DNA of 38,065 bases from Lachnospiraceae bacterium UBA2860. GTDB lineage: Bacteria > Bacillota > Clostridia > Lachnospirales > Lachnospiraceae. The stretch covers positions 1 through 38,065 of the forward strand of contig DEFE01000023.1 of the NCBI GenBank assembly GCA_002350625.1. The letters are read 5' to 3'. This document shows, in pieces, positions 8,737-16,832 of the stretch; within the stretch, counting starts at the first letter, position 1, and each line of letters begins with the position of its first letter. The notes under the pieces are model-generated. The model had not been told where the DNA came from and made no database searches. It worked only from the letters and a program-made list of their open reading frames with translations. The translations under genes and the position numbers were made by a program.

Positions 8737-9951
8737 TTAAAGCCCCAGACGGGCAGCGTAGTCACTGTACTTTTTGTACCAGGCGTTATATTCGTCGGCG
8801 GCGAGCACCTCGTCGATGACGCCGTTGACGAAGCTGATCAGCTCGCCCTCGCCCTTCTTCGCGGCGATGCGGTCGCCTTTGAAGGGCTCTTCGAGCGAAA
8901 ATGCGACGCCCTCGAGGAGGACGAGGCCGCAGCCCGGATTGTTCTCGATATACCGCTCCGCCGCGTCGATGTCGGATGCGGCCGCGTCGATCTCGCCCGC
9001 GGACAGCGCCTCGTAGACATCCAGCACGGAGGGGAGGCGGCGGAACTGATGGTAGTTTGTGACGTGCTCCACGATGAGCATCTCCTGCAGTGAGCCTTTC
9101 TGTGCCGCGATGTCCTTGCCGGCGAGATCGTCAATGCTCTTTATGGCCTGCGCGTCTTCTTCGCGGATGAGGAGGCCCGTCTGCGCGTTGCCCTCCTCGA
9201 AGTAATAGCCTTTGGAGAGCGTGAGCGTCGACGCTCTTAAAGGCGTGTAGGCGAGCGCGGATATGGCGAGATCATAGGTCCCGGCCGCCGTCGCCGTGAG
9301 CACCTTCGTAAAATCGAGGGGGACGATCTTCAGCTGCACGCCCATGCGCTCCGCGATTCTTCTCGCGAGCTCCATGTCCGCGCCGACGAAGCGGTCGTTG
9401 CCCGTCAGCATGCCGTCGATAAATTCCTGCGGCGCGAAGTAGGGCTCCGTCGCGACGGTCAGCACGCCGCTGTCGCGAATGTCCGCGAGCCGGCCGGTGG
9501 CATTGTCGGAAATGCCTCCGCTTACGTCAAGTGACGAATCGATGAAATTCCACTCGTTTTCCACATAGAGCTGCTCTTGCTCGTTTATGGCATTGAAGGT
9601 GAGAATGGAGATGCCGTCCTCAAAATTGCCGCCGTCGAGTTCTGTCGGCACGGTCTCGGCCGCGGAGGCGTCTTCCCCTGAAGATATGTCTGCAGCTGCC
9701 GCGGAAGCCGCATCGGCGCCTGCCGCCGCAGGCTCAATCACTTCAGAAGCCGCATCGGCTTCTTCCGCTTCGGAAACCGACGCATAAGAGGCGTCCGCCC
9801 CGGAAGAGGCGGCGTTTTCCTCCGCGCGTGCAGCCTGTGAAAAGACGGCGGCGGTGAGAAGGACACTCAGCGCGGCGGCGGTTTTTACTTGTTTTCCAGG
9901 TCTTATATGCAATCCGGTCAGCCCCCTTTCCAAAAGGTGGTTTTCTGACAT
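8737..9951 (-). CDS. Family 3 solute-binding protein (amino-acid type), secreted
   Basis: The 404-aa product has a signal sequence ending near ARA (about residue 43), an Ala/Ser/Glu-rich low-complexity linker (45-105), and a family 3 extracellular binding domain (about 155-400). Typical segments are LTVATEPYFAPQEF, GADMELARRIAERMGV, YDLAISALAYTP and GKDIAAQKGS. Such proteins bind polar amino acids or similar ligands. It is first in the operon, 17 bp before the HD-GYP gene, and no transporter genes follow. The start is uncertain: the ATG at 9951 lacks a ribosome site, while an in-frame TTG at 9912-9910 has AGGGGG 9 nt upstream and would leave a cleaner signal peptide beginning MHIRPGKQ. Confidence 0.85.
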   Translation of the reverse strand: MSENHLLERGLTGLHIRPGKQVKTAAALSVLLTAAVFSQAARAEENAASSGADASYASVSEAEEADAASEVIEPAAAGADAASAAAADISSGEDASAAETVPTELDGGNFEDGISILTFNAINEQEQLYVENEWNFIDSSLDVSGGISDNATGRLADIRDSGVLTVATEPYFAPQEFIDGMLTGNDRFVGADMELARRIAERMGVQLKIVPLDFTKVLTATAAGTYDLAISALAYTPLRASTLTLSKGYYFEEGNAQTGLLIREEDAQAIKSIDDLAGKDIAAQKGSLQEMLIVEHVTNYHQFRRLPSVLDVYEALSAGEIDAAASDIDAAERYIENNPGCGLVLLEGVAFSLEEPFKGDRIAAKKGEGELISFVNGVIDEVLAADEYNAWYKKYSDYAARLGL

Positions 9952-9968
9952 TTTTATAGATTAAACCT

Positions 9969-9996
9969 ATTCTATCTTACTATTAATAAATGGAAA
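9969..9996 (-). promoter_or_regulatory. Candidate promoter of the binding-protein/HD-GYP/BMP operon
   Basis: On the minus strand TTTCCA (complement of 9991-9996), a 16-bp spacer and TAGAAT (complement of 9969-9974) are followed by an expected RNA start near 9962. That fits translation from the downstream TTG as well as from the ATG at 9951. The stretch is markedly AT-rich. Confidence 0.4.
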
Positions 9997-10017
9997 CTTC
10001 AACGGAGAATCAATTTG

Positions 10018-10047
10018 TTGACGCTCCTCCAAGCAGAATGCTAAACT
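10018..10047 (+). promoter_or_regulatory. Candidate serpin promoter
   Basis: TTGACG (10018-10023), an 18-bp spacer and TAAACT (10042-10047) lie about 70 nt before the serpin ATG. The site falls inside a longer open frame that begins at 9990, which supports the shorter serpin start. Confidence 0.4.
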
Positions 10048-10115
10048 TATTATATGAAGACTTGCACGAAGACGACAGCACCGATGGAGAAAGGCCTGAA
10101 GCTATGGGAGGTAAA

Positions 10116-11396
10116 ATGATGACAGCAAAAAGGACGATGGCGGGCGTCATCGCTGCGCTCATGCTCTTCGCGCAGCCGGTATCCGCAGAGCAGGCGCTTG
10201 CGGACGCGGGATTTAAGGAGAAGGCGCTCAGCGCGTCCTCCGTGGAAGTGAGCGCCGCGTATCAGGCGAATCAGCCGAAGTCGCTGAAGGCGAGCCGCGC
10301 TTTCGTGAACGCCTATGACGAGAGCGCCGTGCGCCTCTTAAAAGAAGCGGTAAAGACGAGCAAGAGCGGCAACATCATGCTCTCGCCGGACTCGATCCTG
10401 ACGGCGATGTCCATCGTCATGAATGGGGCGAAGGGATCGACGCTCAGCGAGATGAAGAAGGCCTTCGGCGGGATCGGGGCGGCGAAGTACAGCCGCTACC
10501 TCTCCACGCTCAACAGGCGGATCGCGAAATCGAAGCGGGCGACCTATGTGAACGCGAACTCGATCTGGTACCACAAGGGAAAGGTCACGATGAAGGACAG
10601 CTTCCTGAAGAAAAGCGTGAGCGATCACGGCGCTGAAATCTACGCGGCGCCATTTTCGACGGAGACGGTGCGGGACATCAACAACTGGGTCTTTAACCAT
10701 ACGAAGGGAAAGATCGACAAGATCATCGACAACTTGCACGGCCTGAGCAGGGTCGTCATCGTGAACACCGTCTATTTCAAGGGAGACTGGCCGGAGCCGT
10801 ACGCTTACACGAAGAAGCGGACGTTCACGAAAGCGAACGGAAAGACGCAGAAGGTGAGCATGCTGGAGGGCGTCGAGCATGAGTATCTCGAGGCGGGCGG
10901 CGGCACCGGCTTCGTGAAGCCCTACGCCGGCGGGGAGACGGCCTTCCTCGCGCTCCTGCCGCCGAAGGGCATGTCGGTCGAGGCGTACGTCGCCGGGCTG
11001 ACCGGCAAGGGCCTCGCGGACGCTTACCGGAAGCGCATCAAACAGAACGTGATCGTGCAGACGCGGATTCCGGAGTTCGAGTTCAGGTATCAGACCTCGC
11101 TCAAGAAGGCGCTGCGGAAGATGGGCATCAAAAAGGCCTTCTCAAGCAGCGCGAACTTCTCGGGCATGACGAAAGAAAGCGTCGCAATCGACGACGTGCT
11201 GCATAAGACCTTTATCCGGCTCGACAAAAAGGGGACGGAGGCCGCGGCAGTGACGGCCGTGCTCATGAAGGCGTCGTCGGTCATGCCGCAGCCGCAGATG
11301 ATCAGGCAGGTGTTCCTCGACCGGCCGTTCGTGTGCGGGATCATCGATACGAAGACGGGCGCGCCGCTGTTTCTCGGCGTCGTGCGCGGGATCTGA
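10116..11396 (+). CDS. Secreted serpin (serine protease inhibitor)
   Basis: The 426-aa product begins with a signal sequence (MMTAKRTMAGV... to about residue 25) followed by a full-length serpin fold. Serpin landmarks are VNTVYFKGDWPEPY, the reactive-loop hinge KGTEAAAVTAV and the C-terminal DRPFVCGIIDTKTGAPLFLGVV. Serpins trap serine or cysteine proteases by a conformational change; the small-residue hinge suggests this one is inhibitory. By counting from the hinge the P1 residue falls near KASS, but this could be off by two. The start was chosen because GGGAGG lies at 10106-10111; ATG 10119 is equally possible, and a longer frame from 9990 has no ribosome site and contains the candidate promoter. 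It is monocistronic. Confidence 0.9.
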   Translation: MMTAKRTMAGVIAALMLFAQPVSAEQALADAGFKEKALSASSVEVSAAYQANQPKSLKASRAFVNAYDESAVRLLKEAVKTSKSGNIMLSPDSILTAMSIVMNGAKGSTLSEMKKAFGGIGAAKYSRYLSTLNRRIAKSKRATYVNANSIWYHKGKVTMKDSFLKKSVSDHGAEIYAAPFSTETVRDINNWVFNHTKGKIDKIIDNLHGLSRVVIVNTVYFKGDWPEPYAYTKKRTFTKANGKTQKVSMLEGVEHEYLEAGGGTGFVKPYAGGETAFLALLPPKGMSVEAYVAGLTGKGLADAYRKRIKQNVIVQTRIPEFEFRYQTSLKKALRKMGIKKAFSSSANFSGMTKESVAIDDVLHKTFIRLDKKGTEAAAVTAVLMKASSVMPQPQMIRQVFLDRPFVCGIIDTKTGAPLFLGVVRGI

Positions 11397-11412
11397 ACAG
11401 AAACACATAAGT

Positions 11413-11462
11413 AAACGAACAGGGGACGGTTCTTCACTTTCAGAACCGTCCCCTGTTCGTTT
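11413..11462. terminator. Perfect 21-bp GGGGACGG palindrome between convergent genes (REP-type, likely bidirectional terminator)
   Basis: Arms 11413-11433 and 11442-11462 are exact reverse complements around an 8-nt loop; each contains the GGGGACGGTTCT core and ends in AAACG/CGTTT. Lying between two convergent genes, it can stop both transcripts. A second palindrome with the same core lies at 19732-19798. Confidence 0.8.
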
Positions 11463-11485
11463 CTTTATACCCTGTTTACGCAGTA

Positions 11486-12946
11486 TTACGCGTCCACAGC
11501 CCCGCGGAAGATGATCACGGGCGTGTCGTACTCGACGAGATCGTAGAGTGTCGCGGCGGCGTTGTACGGCAGGTTGACGCAGCCGTGCGAGCCGTCATAT
11601 TCGTAGATGCTGCCGCCGAAGGAATCTCTCCAGCTCGCGTCGTGGAATCCATAGTGAGGGAGGAAGCGGATCCAGTAATCGACGTGTACGGAATAGGAGA
11701 GGGTGCCGTCCTGGCGGTATCCTTCGAGCTGTCTTCCGCGGATCTTCTCGTCGACGCTGAAGATGCCGGACGGCGTGCCGGAGTAGCCTTCGGTGCCGGA
11801 TACGCAGTTGCAGTCGTAGACGAGCTGGTAATCCTGATAGTAGTAAACGTGCTGCGAGTAGATGTCGACTTCGAGGTAGGTGCCTCCGAAGCGCGGGTCA
11901 AGGGTGTCGATGACGCGGGAGTAGACGGGCTTCAGATCGCCGCTCACGCCGCGCATGAGCATATCCGTGAGGGTCTCGGCCATCTTCGCCTGGTTGAGCG
12001 TGTGGCCGTGCATGCTTTCGGTCTCGAAGCGCTGCATGCCGAAGTTCGTGGACGCAAATGTGCGGAAGTTGCCGAGGTTGTCGTCTTTTTTCGCCACGTC
12101 CGCCATGAGCGCGAGCGCCTGCCGGTGCACGTTGTCCCGGTTCACTGTGTAGCGCCCCTTAGAGTCGACGCTGACCCAGCTGCGCGTCGTCTTCTTGTCG
12201 ACGGTGACGACATTGCCCTCGCCGAGGACGATATCGACCGAGGCGCGTAAGAAACTGTTGAGCGCTTCCTGCTGCTTAAGGAGCTCTTCGTCGTCGACGC
12301 GGACCTGCGGCTCTTCGTAGACGCCTTTTTTCTTCGTCAGGTCGAGCACGGCGCGCCCCTTCGACATCGCTTCTTCCGTCAGGTCCGTGAGGACCGCGGA
12401 GTTGAGCTCGGTGCCGTCGACTTCGGGCACGAGAGAGAAGTCCTTGTCCTTCGTGAAGATGATCGACGCGTCCTCGGGCTTTATGTAGTTGCCGTCGGCG
12501 AGCTCCGGAAGCGACAAAATGGCGCCCTTGAGCTCACTTTCGTCGACCTTGTAGGAGCTCTTCAGCTTAAGGTCGGTGATGTCGCCGGCGAGCTCGCGGC
12601 TCAGCCAGGAATGCCGGTTCTGTTCGTTCATCAGCTGCTCGAGCTCACCCTCGCAGTCGTAGACAAGGCCGACGTCCTTGCCGTCGATCACGGCTTCGCT
12701 GCCGCCGCGGAAGCGGAGCTTGATGGCGTAGCCTGCCTTGGCGGCGCGCAAATCGGAAGCCGCCTCGCCGATCGTCATGTCGCTGACGTCGATGCCGTTG
12801 ATGGTTGTGCCGGGCAGGAAATGATCGTTGTACTGTGCAGAGTTGACAACATAGGCCCCTGCAGTGCAGGCACCTAAAATCAAACTTACGGGCAGAAGCC
12901 TTCTAAAGAGAATGCGTCTGCCTTTTTTAGACAGGAATCTCCCCAT
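11486..12946 (-). CDS. L,D-transpeptidase (YkuD family) with peptidoglycan-binding domains
   Basis: The 486-aa product makes 3-3 cross-links in peptidoglycan or attaches proteins to it, outside the membrane. It has an N-terminal anchor helix (about 10-32), two putative peptidoglycan-binding PG_binding_4-type regions (about 75-300) and a C-terminal YkuD catalytic domain (about 355-485). The catalytic motif is SHGCVNLP with Cys456 and His454, preceded by HYGFHDASW. The start is the ATG at 12946 (MGRFLSKKG...), giving a classical Lys/Arg-rich anchor; AAGGGGAG lies 12 nt upstream. An upstream in-frame ATG at 13084 would add 46 unlikely residues across the promoter. It is monocistronic and divergent from prfB. 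Confidence 0.9.
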   Translation of the reverse strand: MGRFLSKKGRRILFRRLLPVSLILGACTAGAYVVNSAQYNDHFLPGTTINGIDVSDMTIGEAASDLRAAKAGYAIKLRFRGGSEAVIDGKDVGLVYDCEGELEQLMNEQNRHSWLSRELAGDITDLKLKSSYKVDESELKGAILSLPELADGNYIKPEDASIIFTKDKDFSLVPEVDGTELNSAVLTDLTEEAMSKGRAVLDLTKKKGVYEEPQVRVDDEELLKQQEALNSFLRASVDIVLGEGNVVTVDKKTTRSWVSVDSKGRYTVNRDNVHRQALALMADVAKKDDNLGNFRTFASTNFGMQRFETESMHGHTLNQAKMAETLTDMLMRGVSGDLKPVYSRVIDTLDPRFGGTYLEVDIYSQHVYYYQDYQLVYDCNCVSGTEGYSGTPSGIFSVDEKIRGRQLEGYRQDGTLSYSVHVDYWIRFLPHYGFHDASWRDSFGGSIYEYDGSHGCVNLPYNAAATLYDLVEYDTPVIIFRGAVDA

Positions 12947-13063
12947 GATGACGTGATACTCCCCTTTGATGACCGCAGACTTATGCCTCCCGGAAGCGTT
13001 CCCCTTCACTGTACCCGGGCGCGCGGAATGCGGCATTTTTTGTAAGTGCAAACAAATTACCCC

Positions 13064-13116
13064 TTGTATCACAATTATACACAAGTTTTTTCGGAATGGA
13101 ATAGGAAGTGATACAA
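13064..13116. promoter_or_regulatory. Inverted repeat TTGTATCAC / GTGATACAA in the ldt-prfB divergent region
   Basis: Two perfect 9-bp half-sites (13064-13072 and 13108-13116) lie 35 bp apart. A good minus-strand -10 (TATAAT, complement of 13074-13079) for the L,D-transpeptidase gene falls between them. The layout suits a dimeric regulator binding the ldt promoter; no regulator gene is adjacent. Confidence 0.4.
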
Positions 13117-13139
13117 AAAAGCGAAAAAAAGTACTTTGC

Positions 13140-13168
13140 TTGCGTGGGAAGGCATTTTCGGGTATGAT
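13140..13168 (+). promoter_or_regulatory. Candidate prfB promoter
   Basis: TTGCGT (13140-13145), a 17-bp spacer and TATGAT (13163-13168) lie about 68 bp before the prfB ATG. The -35 is weak. Confidence 0.4.
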
Positions 13169-13235
13169 AACACCAAATAAAATATCACAAAGAAGCCCGT
13201 TTTAAGCCATGCGGGCAGGAAAGAAGGTGAGACGA

Positions 13236-14376
13236 ATGGTCGAATTAGATCCGATCAGGCTTGAACTGAATGCCTATGATGAACCACTCGTTGAAATGAG
13301 GGATTCACTTTGACCTCGCTGTCAAAGAGAAGCGCATTGAGGAGTTAAACAGAGAGATGGAGGACCCGTCCCTGTGGGACGAGCCCGAAGAAGCACAGAA
13401 GAAGATGAAAACGCTGGCGGCCTTAAAGGAGGACGTGAGCGGCTATCAGCAGCTTGTCGCATCCCGCGACGACATCCGCGACATGATCGCGATGACGGAC
13501 GAGGAGCCGGACCCGGACATGGTGCCGGAGATCCAGGCGATGTACGATGAATTCAAAGAGCGCTTTGAATCGATCCGCATGAAGACGCTCCTGTCCGGCG
13601 AGTACGACAACTGCAACGCGATCGTGACGCTTCACGCGGGCACAGGCGGCACCGAGGCCATGGACTGGACGAACATGCTCTACCGCATGTACACCCGCTG
13701 GGCCGAGGCGCACCATTTCAGCGTGGAGGTGCTCGATCTCCTGGAGGGAGACGAGGCGGGGCTTAAGTCGGTGACATTTCAGGTCAACGGCGAAAATGCC
13801 TACGGCCTCTTAAAGTCAGAGCACGGCGTGCACCGGCTCGTCCGCATTTCGCCCTTCAACGCCAACGGGAAGCGGCAGACGTCCTTCTCCGCGTGCGAGG
13901 TCATGCCGGACATCGAGGAGGATCTCGACATCGAGATCGATCCGAAGGATATCCGCGTCGACACGTACAGGTCCTCGGGCGCCGGCGGACAGCACATCAA
14001 CAAGACGTCGTCGGCGATCCGCATCACGCACTTCCCGACGGGCATCGTCGTGACCTGCCAGAATGAGAGATCGCAGTTCCAGAACAAGGACAAGGCCTTC
14101 CAGGAGCTGAAGATCAAGCTCTACATGCTGAAGAAGGAAGCGAATGCGGAGAAGCTCGACGACATCCGCGGCAAGGTCACCGAGATCGCCTGGGGCAACC
14201 AGATCCGCTCCTACTTCCTGCAGCCTTACCAGCTGATCAAGGACCTGCGCACCGGGGAGGAGATTCCGAACGCGCAGAAGGTGCTGGACGGCGGCATCGA
14301 TCCATTCATCAACGCTTATCTGAAGTGGCTTGCCCTCGGCAACACGGACACGACGGATAAGACCGGAACAAGATAG
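13236..14376 (+). CDS. prfB: Peptide chain release factor 2, with programmed +1 frameshift
   Basis: RF2 releases finished proteins at UGA and UAA codons on the ribosome. Translation starts at ATG 13236 behind AAGAAGGTGAG, runs 25 codons to an in-frame TGA at 13311-13313, and must slip +1 on CTT (13308-13310) to continue at GAC 13312. The joined protein is 379 aa. The stop-codon recognition tripeptide SPF falls at residues 205-207 and the catalytic GGQ at 250-252, the same positions as in E. coli RF2, which confirms the join. The slip site reads AGGGATTCACTTTGAC: a Shine-Dalgarno-like AGGGA, then CTT TGA C. By the known mechanism, low RF2 slows UGA reading and favours the shift, giving autoregulation. 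It is followed 22 bp later by hom. Confidence 0.96.
13302..13314 (+). promoter_or_regulatory. RF2 programmed +1 frameshift site
   Basis: The slip sequence CTT TGA C is preceded by AGGGA (13298-13302), leaving a 5-nt gap (TTCA plus one) rather than the compact AGGGGG-TAT arrangement of E. coli. The reading frame downstream of the slip is open to the RF2 stop codon. Confidence 0.93.
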
Positions 14377-14398
14377 GAAGCAGGAAAGGAAACAGAAG

Positions 14399-15628
14399 AT
14401 GGCAAAGATTGCAATTATGGGCTACGGCACGGTCGGCGCAGGCGTTTTCAAGACGCTCACGATGAATCGCGAGGCGATCGCGCGCCGCACCGGCGAGGAG
14501 ATTGAGATCAAGTATGTGCTGGATCTCCGCGAGTTTCCGGGTGATCCGGCGGAAGAGGTGCTGACGCACGAGTTCACGGATATCTTGAATGACCCGGAAG
14601 TGTCCGTCGTCGTGGAGACGATGGGCGGCCTTAAGCCCGCTTATATGTTTACGAAGGAACTGCTCGCCGCGGGTAAGAATGTCTGCACCTCCAACAAGGA
14701 GCTGGTCGCCGAGCACGGCGTGGAGCTCAGGGAGGTCGCGCGGGAGCATTCCGTCAATTATCTCTTCGAGGCGAGCTGCGGCGGGGGCATCCCGATCATC
14801 CGCGTGCTGAACACCTCCCTCACGGCCGAGGAGATTGAGGAAGTGACCGGCATCTTAAATGGCACGACCAATTACATCCTGACCAGTATGGCGGATGAGG
14901 GGAAGGAGTTCGCGACCGCGCTCAAGGAAGCGCAGGAGAAGGGCTACGCCGAGCTGCATCCGGAGGCGGATGTCGAGGGCTGGGACGCTTGCAGGAAGAT
15001 CGCGATTCTTTCTTCGCTGGGTTACGGCCGTCACATCTCCTATAAGGATGTGCCGACGGAAGGGATCACGCACGTCGACAAGACGGATATCGAGTACGCC
15101 AAGGCGCTCGGCTGCCGCATCAAGCTTCTCGCGACGAGCCGCCGCGACGACAACGGCACATGGGCTCTCGTCGCGCCGATGATGATCGGCCGGGAGAATC
15201 CGCTGACGGCTGTGGACGGCGTGATGAACGCCGTGATGGTGAAGGGAAATGCCGTCGGAACGACGATGTACTACGGGAGCGGCGCGGGTTCGCTGCCGAC
15301 CGCGAGCGCCGTCGTCGGCGACATCATTGACTGCGTGAAGCACCGGCGGACGACGATCCGCACGGATTACAGCGCGGAGCCGCTTATGCTCATCCCGGTG
15401 GATGAGGTGACGCGTCCTTTCTTCGTCCGCATGCGCGGCGACGAGGGCGCGGCCAGGGCTGCGTTCGGGGAGATTTCTTCCGTGACGCGTCTTCCGGGGA
15501 AGGAGGATGAGTTCGGTTTCCTTACGGCGATGATGCCGGAGAAGGAATTTAAGGCGCTTCTTGCAGGGACGGATCAGGTGATCAGCTGGTACAGACGCGG
15601 CAAGAACGAGGAGGCGGAAGAGGCATGA
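14399..15628 (+). CDS. hom: Homoserine dehydrogenase with C-terminal ACT domain
   Basis: The 409-aa enzyme reduces aspartate semialdehyde to homoserine, the branch point to threonine and methionine. It opens with a nucleotide-binding loop, MGYGTVGAGV, and contains the family segments TSNKELVAEHG and NGTTNYILTSM. The last ~65 residues (from about 345) form an ACT domain, the usual site of feedback by threonine. ATG 14399 was chosen because AGGAAAGGA lies 8 nt upstream; a frame opening at 14330 overlaps prfB and has no support. Its stop codon overlaps the ATG of the apgM-like gene by 4 nt, so the two are translationally coupled. Confidence 0.95.
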   Translation: MAKIAIMGYGTVGAGVFKTLTMNREAIARRTGEEIEIKYVLDLREFPGDPAEEVLTHEFTDILNDPEVSVVVETMGGLKPAYMFTKELLAAGKNVCTSNKELVAEHGVELREVAREHSVNYLFEASCGGGIPIIRVLNTSLTAEEIEEVTGILNGTTNYILTSMADEGKEFATALKEAQEKGYAELHPEADVEGWDACRKIAILSSLGYGRHISYKDVPTEGITHVDKTDIEYAKALGCRIKLLATSRRDDNGTWALVAPMMIGRENPLTAVDGVMNAVMVKGNAVGTTMYYGSGAGSLPTASAVVGDIIDCVKHRRTTIRTDYSAEPLMLIPVDEVTRPFFVRMRGDEGAARAAFGEISSVTRLPGKEDEFGFLTAMMPEKEFKALLAGTDQVISWYRRGKNEEAEEA

Positions 15629-16824
15629 AGTATGTACTGGTTCTGGGCGACGGCATGGCGGACGAGCCTGTCGAAGCTCTCGGCGGCCTGACGCCGCTCG
15701 CGTACGCGAAGACGCCGGAGATGGATGATCTCGCGTCGAAGGGCGAGATCGGGATCGTGCACACGATCCCGGAGGGGATGAAGCCGGGCTCGGACACGGC
15801 GAATCTGAGTGTGCTGGGGTACGACGCGAAGCGGTTTTATTCCGGGCGGTCGCCGCTTGAGGCGCTGTCGATCGGCGTGCCGATGAAGGATACGGATATT
15901 TCGTACCGGGTCAATATTGTGACGCTTGACGAGGCGGAGCCATTTGAGAAGAAGACGATTCTCGATCACAGCTCGAGTGAGATTTCGACGGAGGACTCGA
16001 CGGTGCTGCTGAAGGCGGTGCTTGAGAGGATGGATGATCCGCGTTTTCAGTTTTATGCGGGGACGAGTTATCGGCACTGTATGATCTGGGACAAGGGCGA
16101 AGCGGTGGATTTGTTCCAGCCGCATGATCATCTGGGCGAGGTGATCGGGCAGTATCTGCCGCCCGAGCCGTTTCTTTCGATGATGAAGCTGAGTTATGAG
16201 GTGCTGAGGGACCACCCGCTGAATGTTGAGCGGAAGAAGGCCGGGCTGAATCCGGCGAATTGTTTCTGGTTCTGGGGCGCCGGGCGGAAGCCGCAGCTGA
16301 GTCCTTTTGCCGGGAAGTTCGGCATGAGGGGCGCGATGATTTCGGCGGTGGATCTGCTGAAGGGGATCGGCGTTGGCTGCGAGATGGATGTGATCAAGGT
16401 GCCGGGCGCGACCGGCGGCCTCGATACGAATTATGAGGGCAAGGCGGACGCGGCGGTGGATGCGCTGCTGCACGGCGGCTGTGATTTTGCGTATATTCAT
16501 GTGGAGGCGCCGGATGAGATGGGTCATCAGGGGTCGCCGGAGAAGAAGGTGCGCTCGATTGAGTATCTGGACCAGCGGGTGATTAAGAGAGTGCGGGAGG
16601 CGCTGAAGGCGGCGGGGGTTGATTACAGGATGCTTGTGCTGCCGGATCATCCGACGCCGATCAGGTGCAGGACGCATACGGCGGATCCGGTGCCGTATGT
16701 GCTTTATGACAGTACGGCGGAGGAGGCGCATGAGTGGAAGTATAATGAGATGGAGGCGCGGCTGAGCGGGAATGATGTCGGCGAGGGGCCGAATATGATG
16801 CTGCGGCTGCTGAAGAAATTATAA
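15625..16824 (+). CDS. ApgM-like cofactor-independent phosphoglycerate mutase family; possible homoserine kinase
   Basis: The 399-aa product belongs to the archaeal-type, cofactor-independent phosphoglycerate mutase family of the alkaline phosphatase superfamily. It shows LGDGMADEP at the N-terminus (metal ligand Asp), GSDTANLSVLGYD with the phosphoryl-acceptor Ser, and HVEAPDEMGHQG and LPDHPTP near the C-terminus. The metal sites look complete. It overlaps hom by 4 nt. In several bacteria without ThrB, hom-linked members of this family have been proposed, and as I recall in Bacteroides supported genetically, to be homoserine kinase. No thrB is in the window, so that role is my preferred inference; glycolytic mutase remains possible. 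Confidence 0.85.
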   Translation: MKYVLVLGDGMADEPVEALGGLTPLAYAKTPEMDDLASKGEIGIVHTIPEGMKPGSDTANLSVLGYDAKRFYSGRSPLEALSIGVPMKDTDISYRVNIVTLDEAEPFEKKTILDHSSSEISTEDSTVLLKAVLERMDDPRFQFYAGTSYRHCMIWDKGEAVDLFQPHDHLGEVIGQYLPPEPFLSMMKLSYEVLRDHPLNVERKKAGLNPANCFWFWGAGRKPQLSPFAGKFGMRGAMISAVDLLKGIGVGCEMDVIKVPGATGGLDTNYEGKADAAVDALLHGGCDFAYIHVEAPDEMGHQGSPEKKVRSIEYLDQRVIKRVREALKAAGVDYRMLVLPDHPTPIRCRTHTADPVPYVLYDSTAEEAHEWKYNEMEARLSGNDVGEGPNMMLRLLKKL

Positions 16825-16832
16825 AAATGATT

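Noticed and set aside
9990..10115. Serpin start at 9990
   Set aside because: The extra 42 residues precede a good signal peptide, lack a ribosome site and cover the likely promoter.
13357..14376. prfB starting at the internal ATG 13357
   Set aside because: The upstream 25-codon frame plus +1 slip restores SPF at 205-207 and GGQ at 250-252 as in E. coli RF2.
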